A model generated the notes under the pieces. It was not told the DNA's origin. It saw only the letters and a list, made by a program, of their open reading frames with translations, and did not search any database. Source: Micromonospora saelicesensis (GTDB taxonomy: Bacteria > Actinomycetota > Actinomycetes > Mycobacteriales > Micromonosporaceae). Taken from it: DNA of 64,000 nucleotides. The translations under genes were made by a program, and so were the position numbers. The stretch covers positions 248,001-312,000 of the forward strand of contig NZ_FMCR01000003.1 in assembly GCF_900091575.1 (NCBI RefSeq), in the 5' to 3' direction. This document shows positions 17,501 to 25,772 of this stretch, piece after piece (positions within the stretch are counted from its first letter, which is position 1; every line of letters begins with the position of its first letter).

Positions 17501-18073
17501 TCAGGCTGCGCCGGCCGGGCGGCGATCGGAGAGGGCGGTGACGCCGGGTGGGGGGAGACCGGCGGTCGAGGCGAGCAACGCGCACCAGCCGAGCAGGTGT
17601 GGGGTCAGGTCGTCGTCGATCGGCGTCCAGGACGCGCGGATCTCGATGTCGCCGATGGTCGGTGGCCCGGCGAGATCGCCGAACCGGGTCGACATGGTCT
17701 GCGTCACCGTTCCGCCGATCGCCCGGTGGCCGGCGTCCTGGGCGTCCAACGCGTCGGTCAGCCACGTCCAGCCGACCCCGGGCAGCAGCGGGTCGGCGGC
17801 CAGATCGACCTCCAACTCGGCGGTCACGTAGGTGACCAGCCGCAGGGTGCCCTGCCACGCCTCGTGCCCGACCGGGTTGTGCAGCAGGATCAGCCGGCCG
17901 GTCGCCACCTCGTCGTCGTCGCGCAGCACGGTCGCGGCGAGCGCGAACGCGTACGGGGCCAGCCGCTGGGGCGCGCCGACCTCCTCCAGGGTGATCTCCG
18001 GCCGAGGGGCGGCCGACCGCAGCCCGGCGACCGCTCGGGCGAACGTCTCCGGGAGCGCGATCGGGGGGGCCAT
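17501..18073 (-). CDS. DUF3000 domain protein
   Basis: 190 residues from ATG 18073. The sequence matches the actinobacteria-specific DUF3000 family as I know it: [67 protein letters not shown] and WTWLTDALD. The family is often next to ribonuclease D and haem genes in actinobacteria, as here, but has no established function. TAGGCT six bases before the ATG suggests a leaderless transcript. Confidence 0.88.
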   Translation of the reverse strand: MAPPIALPETFARAVAGLRSAAPRPEITLEEVGAPQRLAPYAFALAATVLRDDDEVATGRLILLHNPVGHEAWQGTLRLVTYVTAELEVDLAADPLLPGVGWTWLTDALDAQDAGHRAIGGTVTQTMSTRFGDLAGPPTIGDIEIRASWTPIDDDLTPHLLGWCALLASTAGLPPPGVTALSDRRPAGAA

Positions 18074-18079
18074 GTCGGC

Positions 18080-18085
18080 AGCCTA
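18080..18085 (-). promoter_or_regulatory. Candidate -10 box (TAGGCT) of the DUF3000 gene
   Basis: TAGGCT is placed exactly six bases upstream of the ATG. The identical hexamer at identical spacing precedes the 39-residue gene at 58084-58203. Confidence 0.55.
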
Positions 18086-18136
18086 TGCCGACGCCCGCCC
18101 CCCGCTTCGACGGCGCGCCGACGCTCACCGAGGGGC

Positions 18137-18199
18137 CCTCGCTTCGACTGCGAGGTAAGGAACGGTGCCCTTCCTCTCACCCCCACCCGGTTGGGGGTG
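18137..18199 (+). promoter_or_regulatory. Cluster of three short hairpins upstream of hemE
   Basis: Stems: CCTCGC/GCGAGG (18137-18142 with 18150-18155), an AGGAA/TTCCT-type stem within 18158-18175 with one mismatch, and CACCCCCA/TGGGGGTG (18178-18185 with 18192-18199, perfect). They lie between divergent genes. If hemE is transcribed from upstream they sit in its leader; if it is leaderless (CACGAT seven bases before the ATG) they are outside the transcript. Confidence 0.4.
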
Positions 18200-18222
18200 G
18201 CGGGCGTGGCACGATTGCGGCG

Positions 18223-19320
18223 ATGACCACGGACACCACGGGCACTGTCGCCCGAGACGGAGATTCCCGCCCCGGCGGACCGGCCGACTCGCCCTTCATC
18301 AGGGCCTGCCGACGTCGGCCCGTCCCGCACACCCCGGTCTGGTTCATGCGCCAGGCCGGCCGCTCCCTCCCGGAATACCGGGAGATCCGGGCGAGCGTGC
18401 CGATGCTGGAGTCCTGCCGGCGCCCGGATCTGGTCACCGAGATCACCCTCCAGCCGGTGCGCCGGCACGGCGTGGACGCGGCGATCCTGTTCAGCGACAT
18501 CGTGGTGCCCGTCGCCGCGGCCGGGATCGACCTGGACATCGTGCCGGGCACCGGCCCGGTGGTCGCCGAGCCGATCCGCACCGCCGCCGACGTGGAACGG
18601 ATCCGCCGGATCACCCGCGACGACGTCTCGTACGTGGACGAGGCCGTCCGGCAGTTGGTGGTCGAGCTGGGCGACACCCCGCTGATCGGTTTCGCCGGTG
18701 CGCCGTTCACGCTGGCCAGCTACCTGGTCGAGGGCGGGCCGTCGCGCACCCACGCGAAGACCAAGGCCCTGATGTACGGCGACCCCGAGCTGTGGCACGC
18801 GCTCTGTGCCCGGCTGGCCGAGGTGACGTTGGCCTTCCTGCGGGTGCAGATCGAGGCCGGCGTCTCCGCCGTGCAGCTGTTCGACTCGTGGGCTGGTGCG
18901 CTCTCCGAGGCCGACTACCGCCGTTTCGTGTTGCCGCACTCGACCACCGTGCTGAGCGGGCTGGCCCACGCCGGAGTGCCCCGGATCCACTTCGGGGTGG
19001 GCACCGCCGAGCTGCTCGGCGCGATGGGCGAGGCCGGGGCCGACGTGGTCGGCGTCGACTGGCGTACGCCGCTGGACGTGGCCACCGGCCGGATCGGCGC
19101 GGACAAGGCGGTGCAGGGCAACCTGGACCCGTGCGTGCTGCTCGCGCCGTGGCCCGTCGTCGAGGCCGAGGTGCGCCGCATCCTGGAGCAGGGCCGGGCG
19201 GCCCCCGGCCACGTGTTCAACCTCGGCCACGGGGTGCTGCCGGAGACCGACCCGGAGGTGCTGACCCGGGTGGTCGCGCTGGTGCACGAGCTGTCCAGCC
19301 GCCGAGCCGACCAGGGCTGA
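18223..19320 (+). CDS. hemE: Uroporphyrinogen decarboxylase
   Basis: 365 residues from ATG 18223. Hallmarks are [16 protein letters not shown] (residues 41 on) with the substrate-binding Arg pair, [13 protein letters not shown] with the catalytic Asp, [35 protein letters not shown] and a C-terminal [12 protein letters not shown] with the conserved His. It converts uroporphyrinogen III to coproporphyrinogen III in the cytosol. It leads a hemE-hemY-hemQ operon: only 6 bp separate it from the next gene. Confidence 0.97.
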   Translation: MTTDTTGTVARDGDSRPGGPADSPFIRACRRRPVPHTPVWFMRQAGRSLPEYREIRASVPMLESCRRPDLVTEITLQPVRRHGVDAAILFSDIVVPVAAAGIDLDIVPGTGPVVAEPIRTAADVERIRRITRDDVSYVDEAVRQLVVELGDTPLIGFAGAPFTLASYLVEGGPSRTHAKTKALMYGDPELWHALCARLAEVTLAFLRVQIEAGVSAVQLFDSWAGALSEADYRRFVLPHSTTVLSGLAHAGVPRIHFGVGTAELLGAMGEAGADVVGVDWRTPLDVATGRIGADKAVQGNLDPCVLLAPWPVVEAEVRRILEQGRAAPGHVFNLGHGVLPETDPEVLTRVVALVHELSSRRADQG

Positions 19321-19326
19321 CCGGGA

Positions 19327-20736
19327 ATGCGGCAGCCCTGGCGGGTGGCGGTGGTCGGCGGCGGGATCGCCGGCCTGGCCGCCGCGGTCCGCCTGCGCGA
19401 CCGCGCACCCGCCGGCACCGAGATCACGGTGTACGAGCAGTCCGGCGTCCTGGGCGGGAAGCTGCGCACCGGGGAGCTGGCTGGTCAGCCGGTGGAGTTC
19501 GGCGCGGAGTCGTTCCTGATGCGCGACCCGACCGGCGCCGAGAGCGCGGCGGTGGCGTTGGCCCGCCGGCTCGGATTGGCCGAGAAGATCGTGCACCCCA
19601 CGGTGGGGCAGGCCGCGCTGGTCATCGACGGGGAGCTGCGCCCCATCCCGGGCGGCACCCTGGTGGGCGTACCCGGGGATCTGGATCGGGTGGCCACGGT
19701 CGCTCGCCCCGCCGCGGACGCCGACACCGACGGCGGTCGGCCGTTGGTCGGGCCGGACGCGGACGTCTCGGTGGGCGCGTTGGTCCGGTCCCGCTTCGGC
19801 AACGAGGTGGTCGAGCGGCTGGTCGACCCGATGCTGGGCGGCGTGTACGCCGGCCGTGCCGACGATCTTTCCCTGGTCACGACGATGCCGGCGCTGGCCC
19901 GCACGGCCCGGGTGGAGCACACCCTGGTCGGCGCGGTCCGGGCCGCGCAGGCCGCCGCGCCGCGTGCGCCCGGTGCCCCGGTCTTCGGCACCCTCGCCGG
20001 TGGGCTGAGCACCCTGATCGAGGCGGCGGTGACGGCCAGCGGCGCGACGGTACGGCGGGACGCCGCCGTGCGCGAGTTGACCCCGACCGGCACCGGCTGG
20101 CAGCTCACCGTCGGCCCGACGCGTGACCCCGAGCTGGTGGATGTGGACGCCGTGGTGCTGGCGGTGCCGGCGCGCCCCGCGGCGCGGCTGCTCGCCGGCC
20201 CCGCGCCGGCGGTGGCGGCGGGCGTCGGCGCGCTGGACTACGCGAGCGTCGCGCTGGTCACCATCGCGTTGCCGCAGCCGCGACTGCCCGAGCTGTCCGG
20301 CTTCCTGGTGCCGAGCACCGAGGGCCTGCTGATCAAGGCGGCGACCTTCTTCACCACCAAGTGGGGGCACCTGCGCCGGCCCGACGGGTTGGCCCTGGTG
20401 CGCGCCTCGGTGGGCCGGTACGGCGAGGAGGCGCACCTTCAGCGCCCCGACGCGGACCTGGCGGCCACCGTGCACCGGGAGTTGTCGGCGGTGCTCGGCA
20501 CCCCGCTGCCCGCCCCGGTCGACGGGCACGTGCAGCGGTGGGGCGGTGCACTGCCGCAGTACGCGCCGGGGCACGCCGACCGGCTCGCCGCCGCGCGGAC
20601 GGCGCTGCGGGCCGCGCACCCCACCCTGGTCCTCGCCGGCGCCGGCTACGACGGCGTCGGCATCCCGGTCTGCGTCCGCTCCGGCGAGACGGCGGCCGAA
20701 GAGATCATCACAGCACTGGGAGGATCGGCGAGATGA
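19327..20736 (+). CDS. hemY: Coproporphyrinogen/protoporphyrinogen oxidase (HemG/HemY, CgoX type)
   Basis: 469 residues from ATG 19327. The N-terminal FAD dinucleotide-binding motif is [17 protein letters not shown], followed by [13 protein letters not shown]. The substrate region has [13 protein letters not shown], and the C-terminal FAD motif is [20 protein letters not shown]. Because the next gene encodes HemQ, the pathway here is coproporphyrin-dependent, so the substrate is most likely coproporphyrinogen III (oxidised to coproporphyrin III). The stop overlaps the hemQ start (ATGA). Confidence 0.93.
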   Translation: MRQPWRVAVVGGGIAGLAAAVRLRDRAPAGTEITVYEQSGVLGGKLRTGELAGQPVEFGAESFLMRDPTGAESAAVALARRLGLAEKIVHPTVGQAALVIDGELRPIPGGTLVGVPGDLDRVATVARPAADADTDGGRPLVGPDADVSVGALVRSRFGNEVVERLVDPMLGGVYAGRADDLSLVTTMPALARTARVEHTLVGAVRAAQAAAPRAPGAPVFGTLAGGLSTLIEAAVTASGATVRRDAAVRELTPTGTGWQLTVGPTRDPELVDVDAVVLAVPARPAARLLAGPAPAVAAGVGALDYASVALVTIALPQPRLPELSGFLVPSTEGLLIKAATFFTTKWGHLRRPDGLALVRASVGRYGEEAHLQRPDADLAATVHRELSAVLGTPLPAPVDGHVQRWGGALPQYAPGHADRLAAARTALRAAHPTLVLAGAGYDGVGIPVCVRSGETAAEEIITALGGSAR

Positions 20737-21434
20737 CCGAGCAGACCAACGCGGCCCGGTTGCGGGAGCTGAACGACAGCATCCGCTACACCATGTGGTC
20801 GGTGTTCCGGGCCAGCTCTCCGCTGCCGTCACTGCGGGACAACGTCACCGGCGAGGTGGTGTCCCTCTTCGACGAGCTGGCCGGCAAGGACGTCGTGATC
20901 CGGGGCGTGTACGACGTCTCCGGGCTGCGCGCCGACGCGGATGTGATGATCTGGTGGCACTCCGCGTCCAGCGACGCGCTCCAGGACGCTTACCTGCGGT
21001 TCCGCCGCACCACGCTGGGCCGGGCGCTGACCCCGGTGTGGTCGCAGATGGCGCTGCACCGGCCGGCGGAGTTCAACAAGAGCCACATCCCGGCGTTCCT
21101 GGCCGGCGAGGAGGCTCGCCCCTACATCTGTGTGTACCCGTTCATCCGCTCCTACGAGTGGTACCTGCTGCCCGACGCCGAGCGGCGCGAGATGCTGGCC
21201 GAGCACGGCAAGATGGCGCGCGGCTACCCGGATGTGCGGGCCAACACGGTCGCCTCGTTCGCGCTCGGCGACTACGAGTGGATGCTCGCCTTCGAGGCCG
21301 ACGAACTGCACCGGATCGTCGACCTGATGCGGGACCTGCGCGCCTCCAGCGCCCGCCGGCACGTCCGCGAAGAGGTCCCGTTCTACACCGGCCGCCGCCG
21401 TTCGGTAGCCGAGATCGTCAACTGCCTGGTCTGA
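20733..21434 (+). CDS. hemQ: Coproheme decarboxylase (chlorite-dismutase family)
   Basis: 233 residues from ATG 20733. The chlorite-dismutase fold is evident: [48 protein letters not shown]-type motif [17 protein letters not shown] with the catalytic Tyr region, [17 protein letters not shown] with the proximal His, and [14 protein letters not shown]. It removes two propionates of coproheme to give haem b, the last step of the actinobacterial and Gram-positive route. Ferrochelatase is not in this window. Confidence 0.95.
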   Translation: MTEQTNAARLRELNDSIRYTMWSVFRASSPLPSLRDNVTGEVVSLFDELAGKDVVIRGVYDVSGLRADADVMIWWHSASSDALQDAYLRFRRTTLGRALTPVWSQMALHRPAEFNKSHIPAFLAGEEARPYICVYPFIRSYEWYLLPDAERREMLAEHGKMARGYPDVRANTVASFALGDYEWMLAFEADELHRIVDLMRDLRASSARRHVREEVPFYTGRRRSVAEIVNCLV

Positions 21435-21462
21435 CCCGCCCCGCCCCCGTCCCTGCCTCGCT

Positions 21463-21528
21463 GATCTTGCAGTTTCTGTCCCGGCGAAAGGGCATGAGCC
21501 GCGATCGGGCGACCGAAAGTGCAAGATC
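21463..21528. repeat. GATC-bounded inverted repeat, copy 2
   Basis: GATCTTGCAGTTTCTGTC (21463-21480) and GACCGAAAGTGCAAGATC (21511-21528) pair at 16 of 18 positions around a 30-base middle. It lies between the convergent hemQ and acetyltransferase genes and shares GATC, the AGTT core and the GACCGAAA inner right arm with copy 3 at 58843-58896. Confidence 0.75.
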
Positions 21529-21550
21529 GCGGGAAGGGTGGGGCGCGGGG

Positions 21551-22030
21551 TCAGAGGGGGCGGAGCATTACCTGTTCGCCGTCGGGCGTCAGGTTGCCCG
21601 GCTCGTCGGTCATCCGGAAGCCGGCGCGGCGGTAGAGGGCCTTCGCTCGCGCGTTGTCCGGCATGACGTTGAGGCGCAGCCGGTCGGCGCCGGCCCTGCG
21701 GGCCCACTGCGCCACCTCGTCCACCAAACGGTCTGCGACACCCTTGCCGCGGGCGTCCGGGTTCACCCACATCGAGATCAGGTCCATCATCAGCGGGTCC
21801 GGCGTGGGTACACCGCTCGACATCCCGACCGGACGCCCGTCCAGGACGGCCACCAGGTTGTGTGAGTTGGGGATGCTCAGCCGGTCGCGCCAGCGTTGCT
21901 CGCGGTCGCCGTCGCCCTGCCAGTCGGCGAGTCGGGAGCCGAACGCTCCCGGTGCCTCGGTGAGGGCGGCCAGCCGCAGTTCCCGCCAGGTCGGCCAGTC
22001 GTCGGGGGTGAGCACCCTGATCTCGATCAT
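21551..22030 (-). CDS. GNAT family N-acetyltransferase
   Basis: 159 residues from ATG 22030. GNAT motifs: IEIRVLTPDDWPTWRELRLAAL at the start, MWVNPDARGKGVADRLVDEV as the acetyl-CoA loop (R-x-x-G-x-G/A type), and LNVMPDNARAKALYRRAGF as motif B. The C-terminus LTPDGEQVMLRPL is complete. The substrate is unknown. No ribosome site is visible; a CACCAT box lies six bases upstream and overlaps a perfect inverted repeat. Confidence 0.88.
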   Translation of the reverse strand: MIEIRVLTPDDWPTWRELRLAALTEAPGAFGSRLADWQGDGDREQRWRDRLSIPNSHNLVAVLDGRPVGMSSGVPTPDPLMMDLISMWVNPDARGKGVADRLVDEVAQWARRAGADRLRLNVMPDNARAKALYRRAGFRMTDEPGNLTPDGEQVMLRPL

Positions 22031-22037
22031 GCGGGGA

Positions 22038-22065
22038 TGGTGCCCGGACGGACTGCCGGGCACCA
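22038..22065 (-). promoter_or_regulatory. 10-bp-arm perfect inverted repeat over the acetyltransferase promoter
   Basis: TGGTGCCCGG (22038-22047) and CCGGGCACCA (22056-22065) are perfect arms around 8 bases. The site overlaps the candidate -10 box (22037-22042) of the acetyltransferase gene, so it could be a repressor operator. It could also be part of the hairpins that end transcription of the LPMO gene. Confidence 0.4.
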
Positions 22066-22081
22066 CCGCATTTCCCACCGG

Positions 22082-22115
22082 CCGGCGCCGCACCCCCGCC
22101 CGGGTGCGGCGCCGG
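22082..22115 (-). terminator. Perfect 14-bp hairpin after the CBM2-LPMO gene
   Basis: Arms 22082-22095 and 22102-22115 are perfectly complementary around a 6-base loop, 7 bp past the stop at 22123. Confidence 0.85.
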
Positions 22116-22122
22116 ACGGGGA

Positions 22123-23220
22123 TCAACTGGTCGTCGTACAGGAGACCAGCGGAACCGGGTTGCTGCCGTTCCACGAGCCGAGGAAACCGAACGTGGTGCT
22201 CGCTCCGGCGGCGAGGGTGCCGTTGTGGTTCGCATTACGTGCGGTGACCAGCGTGCCGTTGGCGCCGACCGTCGCGTTCCACGACGAGGTGACCTGCTGG
22301 CCGTTGTTGTAGTTCCAGCTCACCGACCAGCCCCGGGTCGGTGAACCGCCGGCGGTCACCTTCACCTCGGCCTGGAAGCCACCGGACCACTGACCGGTCA
22401 CCTGGTATGTCGCCGTGCAGGCACCGGCCGGCGGCGGGGTGGTCGGCGGGGGCGTGGTCGGCGGCGGGGTGGTGGGCGGCGGGGTCGTCGGCGGGGGCGT
22501 GGTGGGCGGCGGGGTGGTCGACCCGCCGCCGAAGTCGACGTCGCTGCACAGGTAGTACGACTGGTCCAGGTGGCTGGCCTGCCAGACGGTGTAGACGATG
22601 TGCCGTCCGGTGCGTCCCGGCGCGTTCACCGGGATCTGGATCGAGACGCCACCGGTGTCCGGGTCCCACTGGGAGGCCGGGGTGTTACCGATCTGGCCGG
22701 CCAACTCCAGGTTGCCCCAGCCGAGCGGTTGGGTGGCCGAGTTGAAGCCCTGCTTCGTCACGTACACCCGGATGTAGTCGGCGCCGTGGCTGGCCTGGTC
22801 GAAGAAGCGGAGCCGGAAGTTGTTCGACACCGCTGTGGTCTTCCAGGCACCGACGGTGTCCAGCGCGTTGTAACGAGGGCTCTGGGTGCGTCCGCCGCTG
22901 CACAGCTGGCCGTCGGGGACGGCGGCCTGGTGGTTGCCCCCCACTCCCTCGCGGAACAGGCCGTTCCAGTTCCACATGGCGGCCGGGTCGGCCTGCCAGG
23001 CCTGCCAGCACATCGGGTCCTCGGTGGCCATCCGGGGGTTCTGGAAGTCGCCGCCCCAGCGTTGCCAGCAGCTGTAGTTACGCGAGGCCGGGTCGACGAC
23101 CGAACCATGCGCCGAAGCGGGCCTGGGCAGCATGGTGGTCAGTGCGGTCGTCAACAGGAGCGTGATGGTCGCCACGACGGCGAACAACCAGAGCACGCGT
23201 CGTGATCGGGTGAAAGACAT
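22123..23220 (-). CDS. Secreted AA10 lytic polysaccharide monooxygenase with CBM2
   Basis: 365 residues. The signal peptide is residues 1-37 and cleavage after ASA exposes His38, the N-terminal copper ligand. The AA10 domain runs to about 225, with WNWNG, the second brace His in ASHGADYIRVYVTK, and NAPGRTGRHIVYTVWQASHLDQSYYLCSDV. A threonine/proline linker (TPPPT repeats) follows, then a CBM2 domain (about 265-365) with CTATYQVTGQWSGGFQAEV, GWSVSWNY and a terminal Cys. It oxidatively cleaves crystalline cellulose or chitin outside the cell; the CBM2 suggests cellulose. It likely supplies oligosaccharides for uptake systems such as the ceb locus in this window. Confidence 0.95.
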   Translation of the reverse strand: MSFTRSRRVLWLFAVVATITLLLTTALTTMLPRPASAHGSVVDPASRNYSCWQRWGGDFQNPRMATEDPMCWQAWQADPAAMWNWNGLFREGVGGNHQAAVPDGQLCSGGRTQSPRYNALDTVGAWKTTAVSNNFRLRFFDQASHGADYIRVYVTKQGFNSATQPLGWGNLELAGQIGNTPASQWDPDTGGVSIQIPVNAPGRTGRHIVYTVWQASHLDQSYYLCSDVDFGGGSTTPPPTTPPPTTPPPTTPPPTTPPPTTPPPAGACTATYQVTGQWSGGFQAEVKVTAGGSPTRGWSVSWNYNNGQQVTSSWNATVGANGTLVTARNANHNGTLAAGASTTFGFLGSWNGSNPVPLVSCTTTS

Positions 23221-23264
23221 GGAGCCCCCGGGGGGATGAGGTCGGACGTCGACACCCGGATCGC

Positions 23265-23283
23265 CGGGAGTTGCCCACTCCCG
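23265..23283 (-). promoter_or_regulatory. 7-bp-arm palindrome upstream of the CBM2-LPMO gene
   Basis: CGGGAGT (23265-23271) and ACTCCCG (23277-23283) are perfect arms around 5 bases, 45-63 bp before the start codon. The position fits an operator. It does not match the CebR-type sequence at the ceb promoter, so a different regulator would be involved. Confidence 0.35.
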
Positions 23284-23338
23284 TGCCTGATCGCTGGCTC
23301 CCGCGATGGCTCTACCCGGCACCATGCCAGCTCGATCG

Positions 23339-23794
23339 TCAGCCGTCAATGGCATCCCGTCGCATCGGCGTGTGCGGGATGCCGTCCTCGACGTACTCGG
23401 GGCCGCTGACCGCGAAGCCGTGCCGGGTGTAGAACGCGACCAGGTGCGACTGGGCGTCCAGCACGCAGGGGCGGTTGCCCACCACCTCCAGCGCCGCCGT
23501 CATCAGCCGACCGGCGTGTCCGCCGCCGCGCGCCGCCGGGGCTACCACGACCCGACCGATCCGGGCGACACCGTCCGGGTCGGCCAGAATCCGCAGGTAC
23601 GCCAGCGGCGCGCCGCCGTCGGTGAGCCAGACGTGCCGGGTGCCCGGCTCGACGTCCCGCCCGTCCAGCTCCGGGTACGGGCAGTTCTGCTCCACCACGA
23701 ACACGTCGATGCGTAGTTTGAGCAGGTCGTGGAGGGTGCGGGCGTTCAGGTCGGCGAAGGAGGCCGTCCGTAGCTCGGTGGTCTGCTGAGGCAT
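23339..23794 (-). CDS. GNAT family N-acetyltransferase (ElaA-like)
   Basis: 151 residues from ATG 23794. The arrangement LHDLLKLRIDVFVVEQNCPYPELDGRD near the start is the ElaA signature, followed by the acetyl-CoA loop RVVVAPAARGGGHAGRLM and FYTRHGFAVSGPEYVEDGIPHTPMR at the end. The family acetylates an unknown small molecule or protein. TACCAT six bases before the ATG supports a leaderless transcript. Confidence 0.9.
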   Translation of the reverse strand: MPQQTTELRTASFADLNARTLHDLLKLRIDVFVVEQNCPYPELDGRDVEPGTRHVWLTDGGAPLAYLRILADPDGVARIGRVVVAPAARGGGHAGRLMTAALEVVGNRPCVLDAQSHLVAFYTRHGFAVSGPEYVEDGIPHTPMRRDAIDG

Positions 23795-23800
23795 CCACCG

Positions 23801-23806
23801 ATGGTA
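23801..23806 (-). promoter_or_regulatory. Candidate -10 box (TACCAT) of the ElaA-like gene
   Basis: TACCAT on the minus strand ends six bases before the ATG at 23794. It lies in the 24-bp gap after the EamA gene, so the ElaA-like gene has its own promoter despite close spacing. Confidence 0.5.
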
Positions 23807-23818
23807 GGTCGGGCGGGT

Positions 23819-24760
23819 TCAGCTCAAGTCCGCCCGGTCGGGTGCGAGGTAGGTGGCGGCCACGGCGGTGAGCAGCAGGACGCCGCCGACGATCACCGGC
23901 AGGGGGAGCGGTTCGTGCAGCAGCGCCACCGCCAGCGCCGCGGCGGTCAGCGGTTCGAGCAGGGTCAGCACGGCCGCGACGCTGCCCGGGGTGGTGCGCA
24001 GCCCGGCGTAGAACAACGCGTACGCGACCGCCGTGGTGACCACGCCGAGGTGCAGCAGCAGCGCCAGGGTGTCGAGGCGTACCGGCACGCTGACCCCGGT
24101 GACCAGGGCGAACGGTGCCAGGGTCAGCGCGCCGACAGTGGTGGAGATGGTGGTCAGCGTCATCGGCGCGGTGCGCTGCGACACCCGACGGCTGATCAGG
24201 GTGGTGACCGCGTACCCGAGGCCGGAGCCGGCCGCCGCGAGCAGGCCGAGCAGCGGGGCGGGCGCCGCCGCGCCGGGGTGCTCGGTGGCGGCGGTGATCA
24301 GGACGAGGCCGGCCACCGCCGCGACCAGCGTGCCGAGTCGCAGCGGGCCGGGGAGCCGGCGGGCGTGCGCCGACTCCCAGGCCGCGGCGAGCACCGGTGC
24401 CAGGCCCAGGCTGACGATGGTGGCCACGCTGACTCCGGCCCAGGCCACGGCGGCGAAGTAGAGCGCCTGGTAGAGGCCGAGACCGACGCCGGTGAGCAGC
24501 AGCGGTACGGGTGCGGCGCGCACTGTGGCCACGATCGTGCGGAGCCGGCCGGCGGTGCACGCCAGCAGCACGAGCGCGGCGATGGCGAGGCGGTGGAAGC
24601 CGATGCTCACCGGGCTGAGCCCGGTGCTCTCGCGCAGGAGTTGCACTGCCACACCGGTGGTGCCCCACAGCACCCCGGTGACGGTGATCTGGATCAGGCC
24701 GCTGCGGGCGGCGTGGCTGGCGGCCGAGGCGGCCGGCAGCGCGGTGCGGGTCGTGGACAC
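23819..24760 (-). CDS. EamA (drug/metabolite) family transporter
   Basis: 313 residues from GTG 24760. Ten hydrophobic segments arranged as two EamA repeats: the first starts GLIQITVTGVLWGTTGVAVQLL with VSIGFHRLAIAAL, the second around LLGLLAAAGSGLGYAVTTLI to GGVLLLTAVAATYL. Such permeases export amino acids or metabolites. A 12-bp palindrome, CGGAGCGCTCCG at 24760-24771, abuts the start and includes the GGAG ribosome site. Confidence 0.9.
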   Translation of the reverse strand: MSTTRTALPAASAASHAARSGLIQITVTGVLWGTTGVAVQLLRESTGLSPVSIGFHRLAIAALVLLACTAGRLRTIVATVRAAPVPLLLTGVGLGLYQALYFAAVAWAGVSVATIVSLGLAPVLAAAWESAHARRLPGPLRLGTLVAAVAGLVLITAATEHPGAAAPAPLLGLLAAAGSGLGYAVTTLISRRVSQRTAPMTLTTISTTVGALTLAPFALVTGVSVPVRLDTLALLLHLGVVTTAVAYALFYAGLRTTPGSVAAVLTLLEPLTAAALAVALLHEPLPLPVIVGGVLLLTAVAATYLAPDRADLS

Positions 24761-24970
24761 GGAGCGCTCCGAAGGGTGAGCCGTTGACGGGGACGACGTC
24801 GACGGAGCGCGTACGACAGGGTGGCCGAGCGGGGTCAGGTCACCCGGTCGGCGAGAGGCGCGGCGCTCCGCTCAGGAGCGCGGCGGGGGCAGGACGCCCA
24901 GGAACGGCCGCATGGCGACGACCGTACCCCAGCGTGGTGTTCCGGTTGGCCCGCGGCCGGGCGGGCGCGG

Positions 24971-25231
24971 TCAGGCCGGGCGGGCGCCGACGGCGTCGCG
25001 GATCTCGGCGCCCACCGCGCCCTCGACGGCGCGGGCGCAGTGTGCGCAGCAGAAGAAACGACCGTTGACCTCGACGCCGTGTCCGACAATCTTGACCTGG
25101 CAGTGCTCGCAGATCGGTGCCATGCGCTGGATCGCGCACTCGAACGAGTCGAAGGTGTGCACGTCGCCGCTGACGGTGTGCACCTCGAACGCCATCCAGT
25201 AGTCGTTGCCGCAGACCTCGCAGGTTGCCAC
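24971..25231 (-). CDS. Small zinc-ribbon-type protein
   Basis: 86 residues from GTG 25231 with AAGGGAGG six bases upstream. It has two CxxC pairs and further Cys/His: TCEVCGND, FECAIQ, ICEHCQVKI and FFCCAHCA, which suggest one or two zinc sites of a Prokaryotic-metallothionein or zinc-ribbon kind. It is entirely soluble. Function unknown. The region 24761-24970 downstream holds a 7-bp perfect hairpin (24863-24881) that may end its transcript and otherwise nothing I recognise. Confidence 0.8.
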   Translation of the reverse strand: MATCEVCGNDYWMAFEVHTVSGDVHTFDSFECAIQRMAPICEHCQVKIVGHGVEVNGRFFCCAHCARAVEGAVGAEIRDAVGARPA

Positions 25232-25387
25232 CGAAAACCTCCCTTAAGTGGACAAGTGCCTACAGAATCTCCCAGGTGGCTTTGACGTGGGGGCGGAACG
25301 TCGACGCCTGGCCACGGCGGCGGCGTGTCGGCCTCGGCGTGTTGCCCGTTATGCCGGGTGAACCGCCGCAACCCCCGGAGGATCACC

Positions 25388-25663
25388 GTGATCAAGCGCA
25401 ACAAGCTCTTCGGCAACCAGACCCGGGTCACCTTCTGTCTGCCCCGGGACGTCCCACCCGGCCCGGTGAGTGTCGTCGGCTCCTTCAACGGCTGGCAGCC
25501 GGGCCGGCACGAGTTGGTGGCCCGCCGCGACGGCACCAGGACGGTGACCGTGAAGCTGCCGCCGGGGGAGCACCGGTTCCGTTACCTCGGCACCGGGGGC
25601 GTCTGGTTGGACGACGAGTCGGCCGACCAGGTCGACGACCGGGGCTGCCTGCTCCGGCTCTGA
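25388..25663 (+). CDS. Stand-alone CBM48/glycogen-binding (E-set) domain protein
   Basis: 91 residues from GTG 25388, chosen because GGAGGA (25377-25382) lies five bases upstream. The protein is little more than one early-set domain: TRVTFCLPRDVPPGPVSVVGSFNGWQPGRHEL, RRDGTRTVTVKLPPGEHRFRYL, then WLDDESADQVDDRGC. The VVGSFNGW motif is typical of isoamylase N-terminal and AMPK-beta glycogen-binding modules. Without a catalytic domain, it may act as a glycogen-binding accessory protein. Confidence 0.88.
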   Translation: MIKRNKLFGNQTRVTFCLPRDVPPGPVSVVGSFNGWQPGRHELVARRDGTRTVTVKLPPGEHRFRYLGTGGVWLDDESADQVDDRGCLLRL

Positions 25664-25680
25664 ACAAGAAAACTGCCGCC

Positions 25681-25735
25681 ATCGATGGATTTATCGATGA
25701 GAGTCTTTACTGTTAACAATGTTTAAATTACCTTG
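25681..25735 (+). promoter_or_regulatory. AT-rich upstream region of the chitin-type LPMO gene
   Basis: This stretch is strikingly AT-rich for the window. It holds ATCGAT twice (25681-25686 and 25693-25698), the 8-bp palindrome TGTTAACA (25711-25718) and a TTTAAATTA run (25722-25730). It very likely contains the promoter and one or more operators of the LPMO at 25773. Confidence 0.5.
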
Positions 25736-25772
25736 AGGGCACCTCACCGGACCTGGAGAAGGAGCTGCCCCC

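Noticed and set aside
17890..20832. A 980-codon open frame on the minus strand across DUF3000 and the haem genes.
   Set aside because: It is antisense to hemE, hemY and part of hemQ, is low-complexity Arg/Gly/His-rich and matches no family; long antisense frames are normal at this GC.
22431..22520. Short tandem DNA repeats resembling a CRISPR or VNTR.
   Set aside because: They encode the TPPPT linker of the LPMO and have no spacer structure.
24820..24832. GGTGGCCGAGCGG, resembling the D-arm region of a serine or leucine tRNA.
   Set aside because: No acceptor stem, anticodon arm or T-loop could be found around it.
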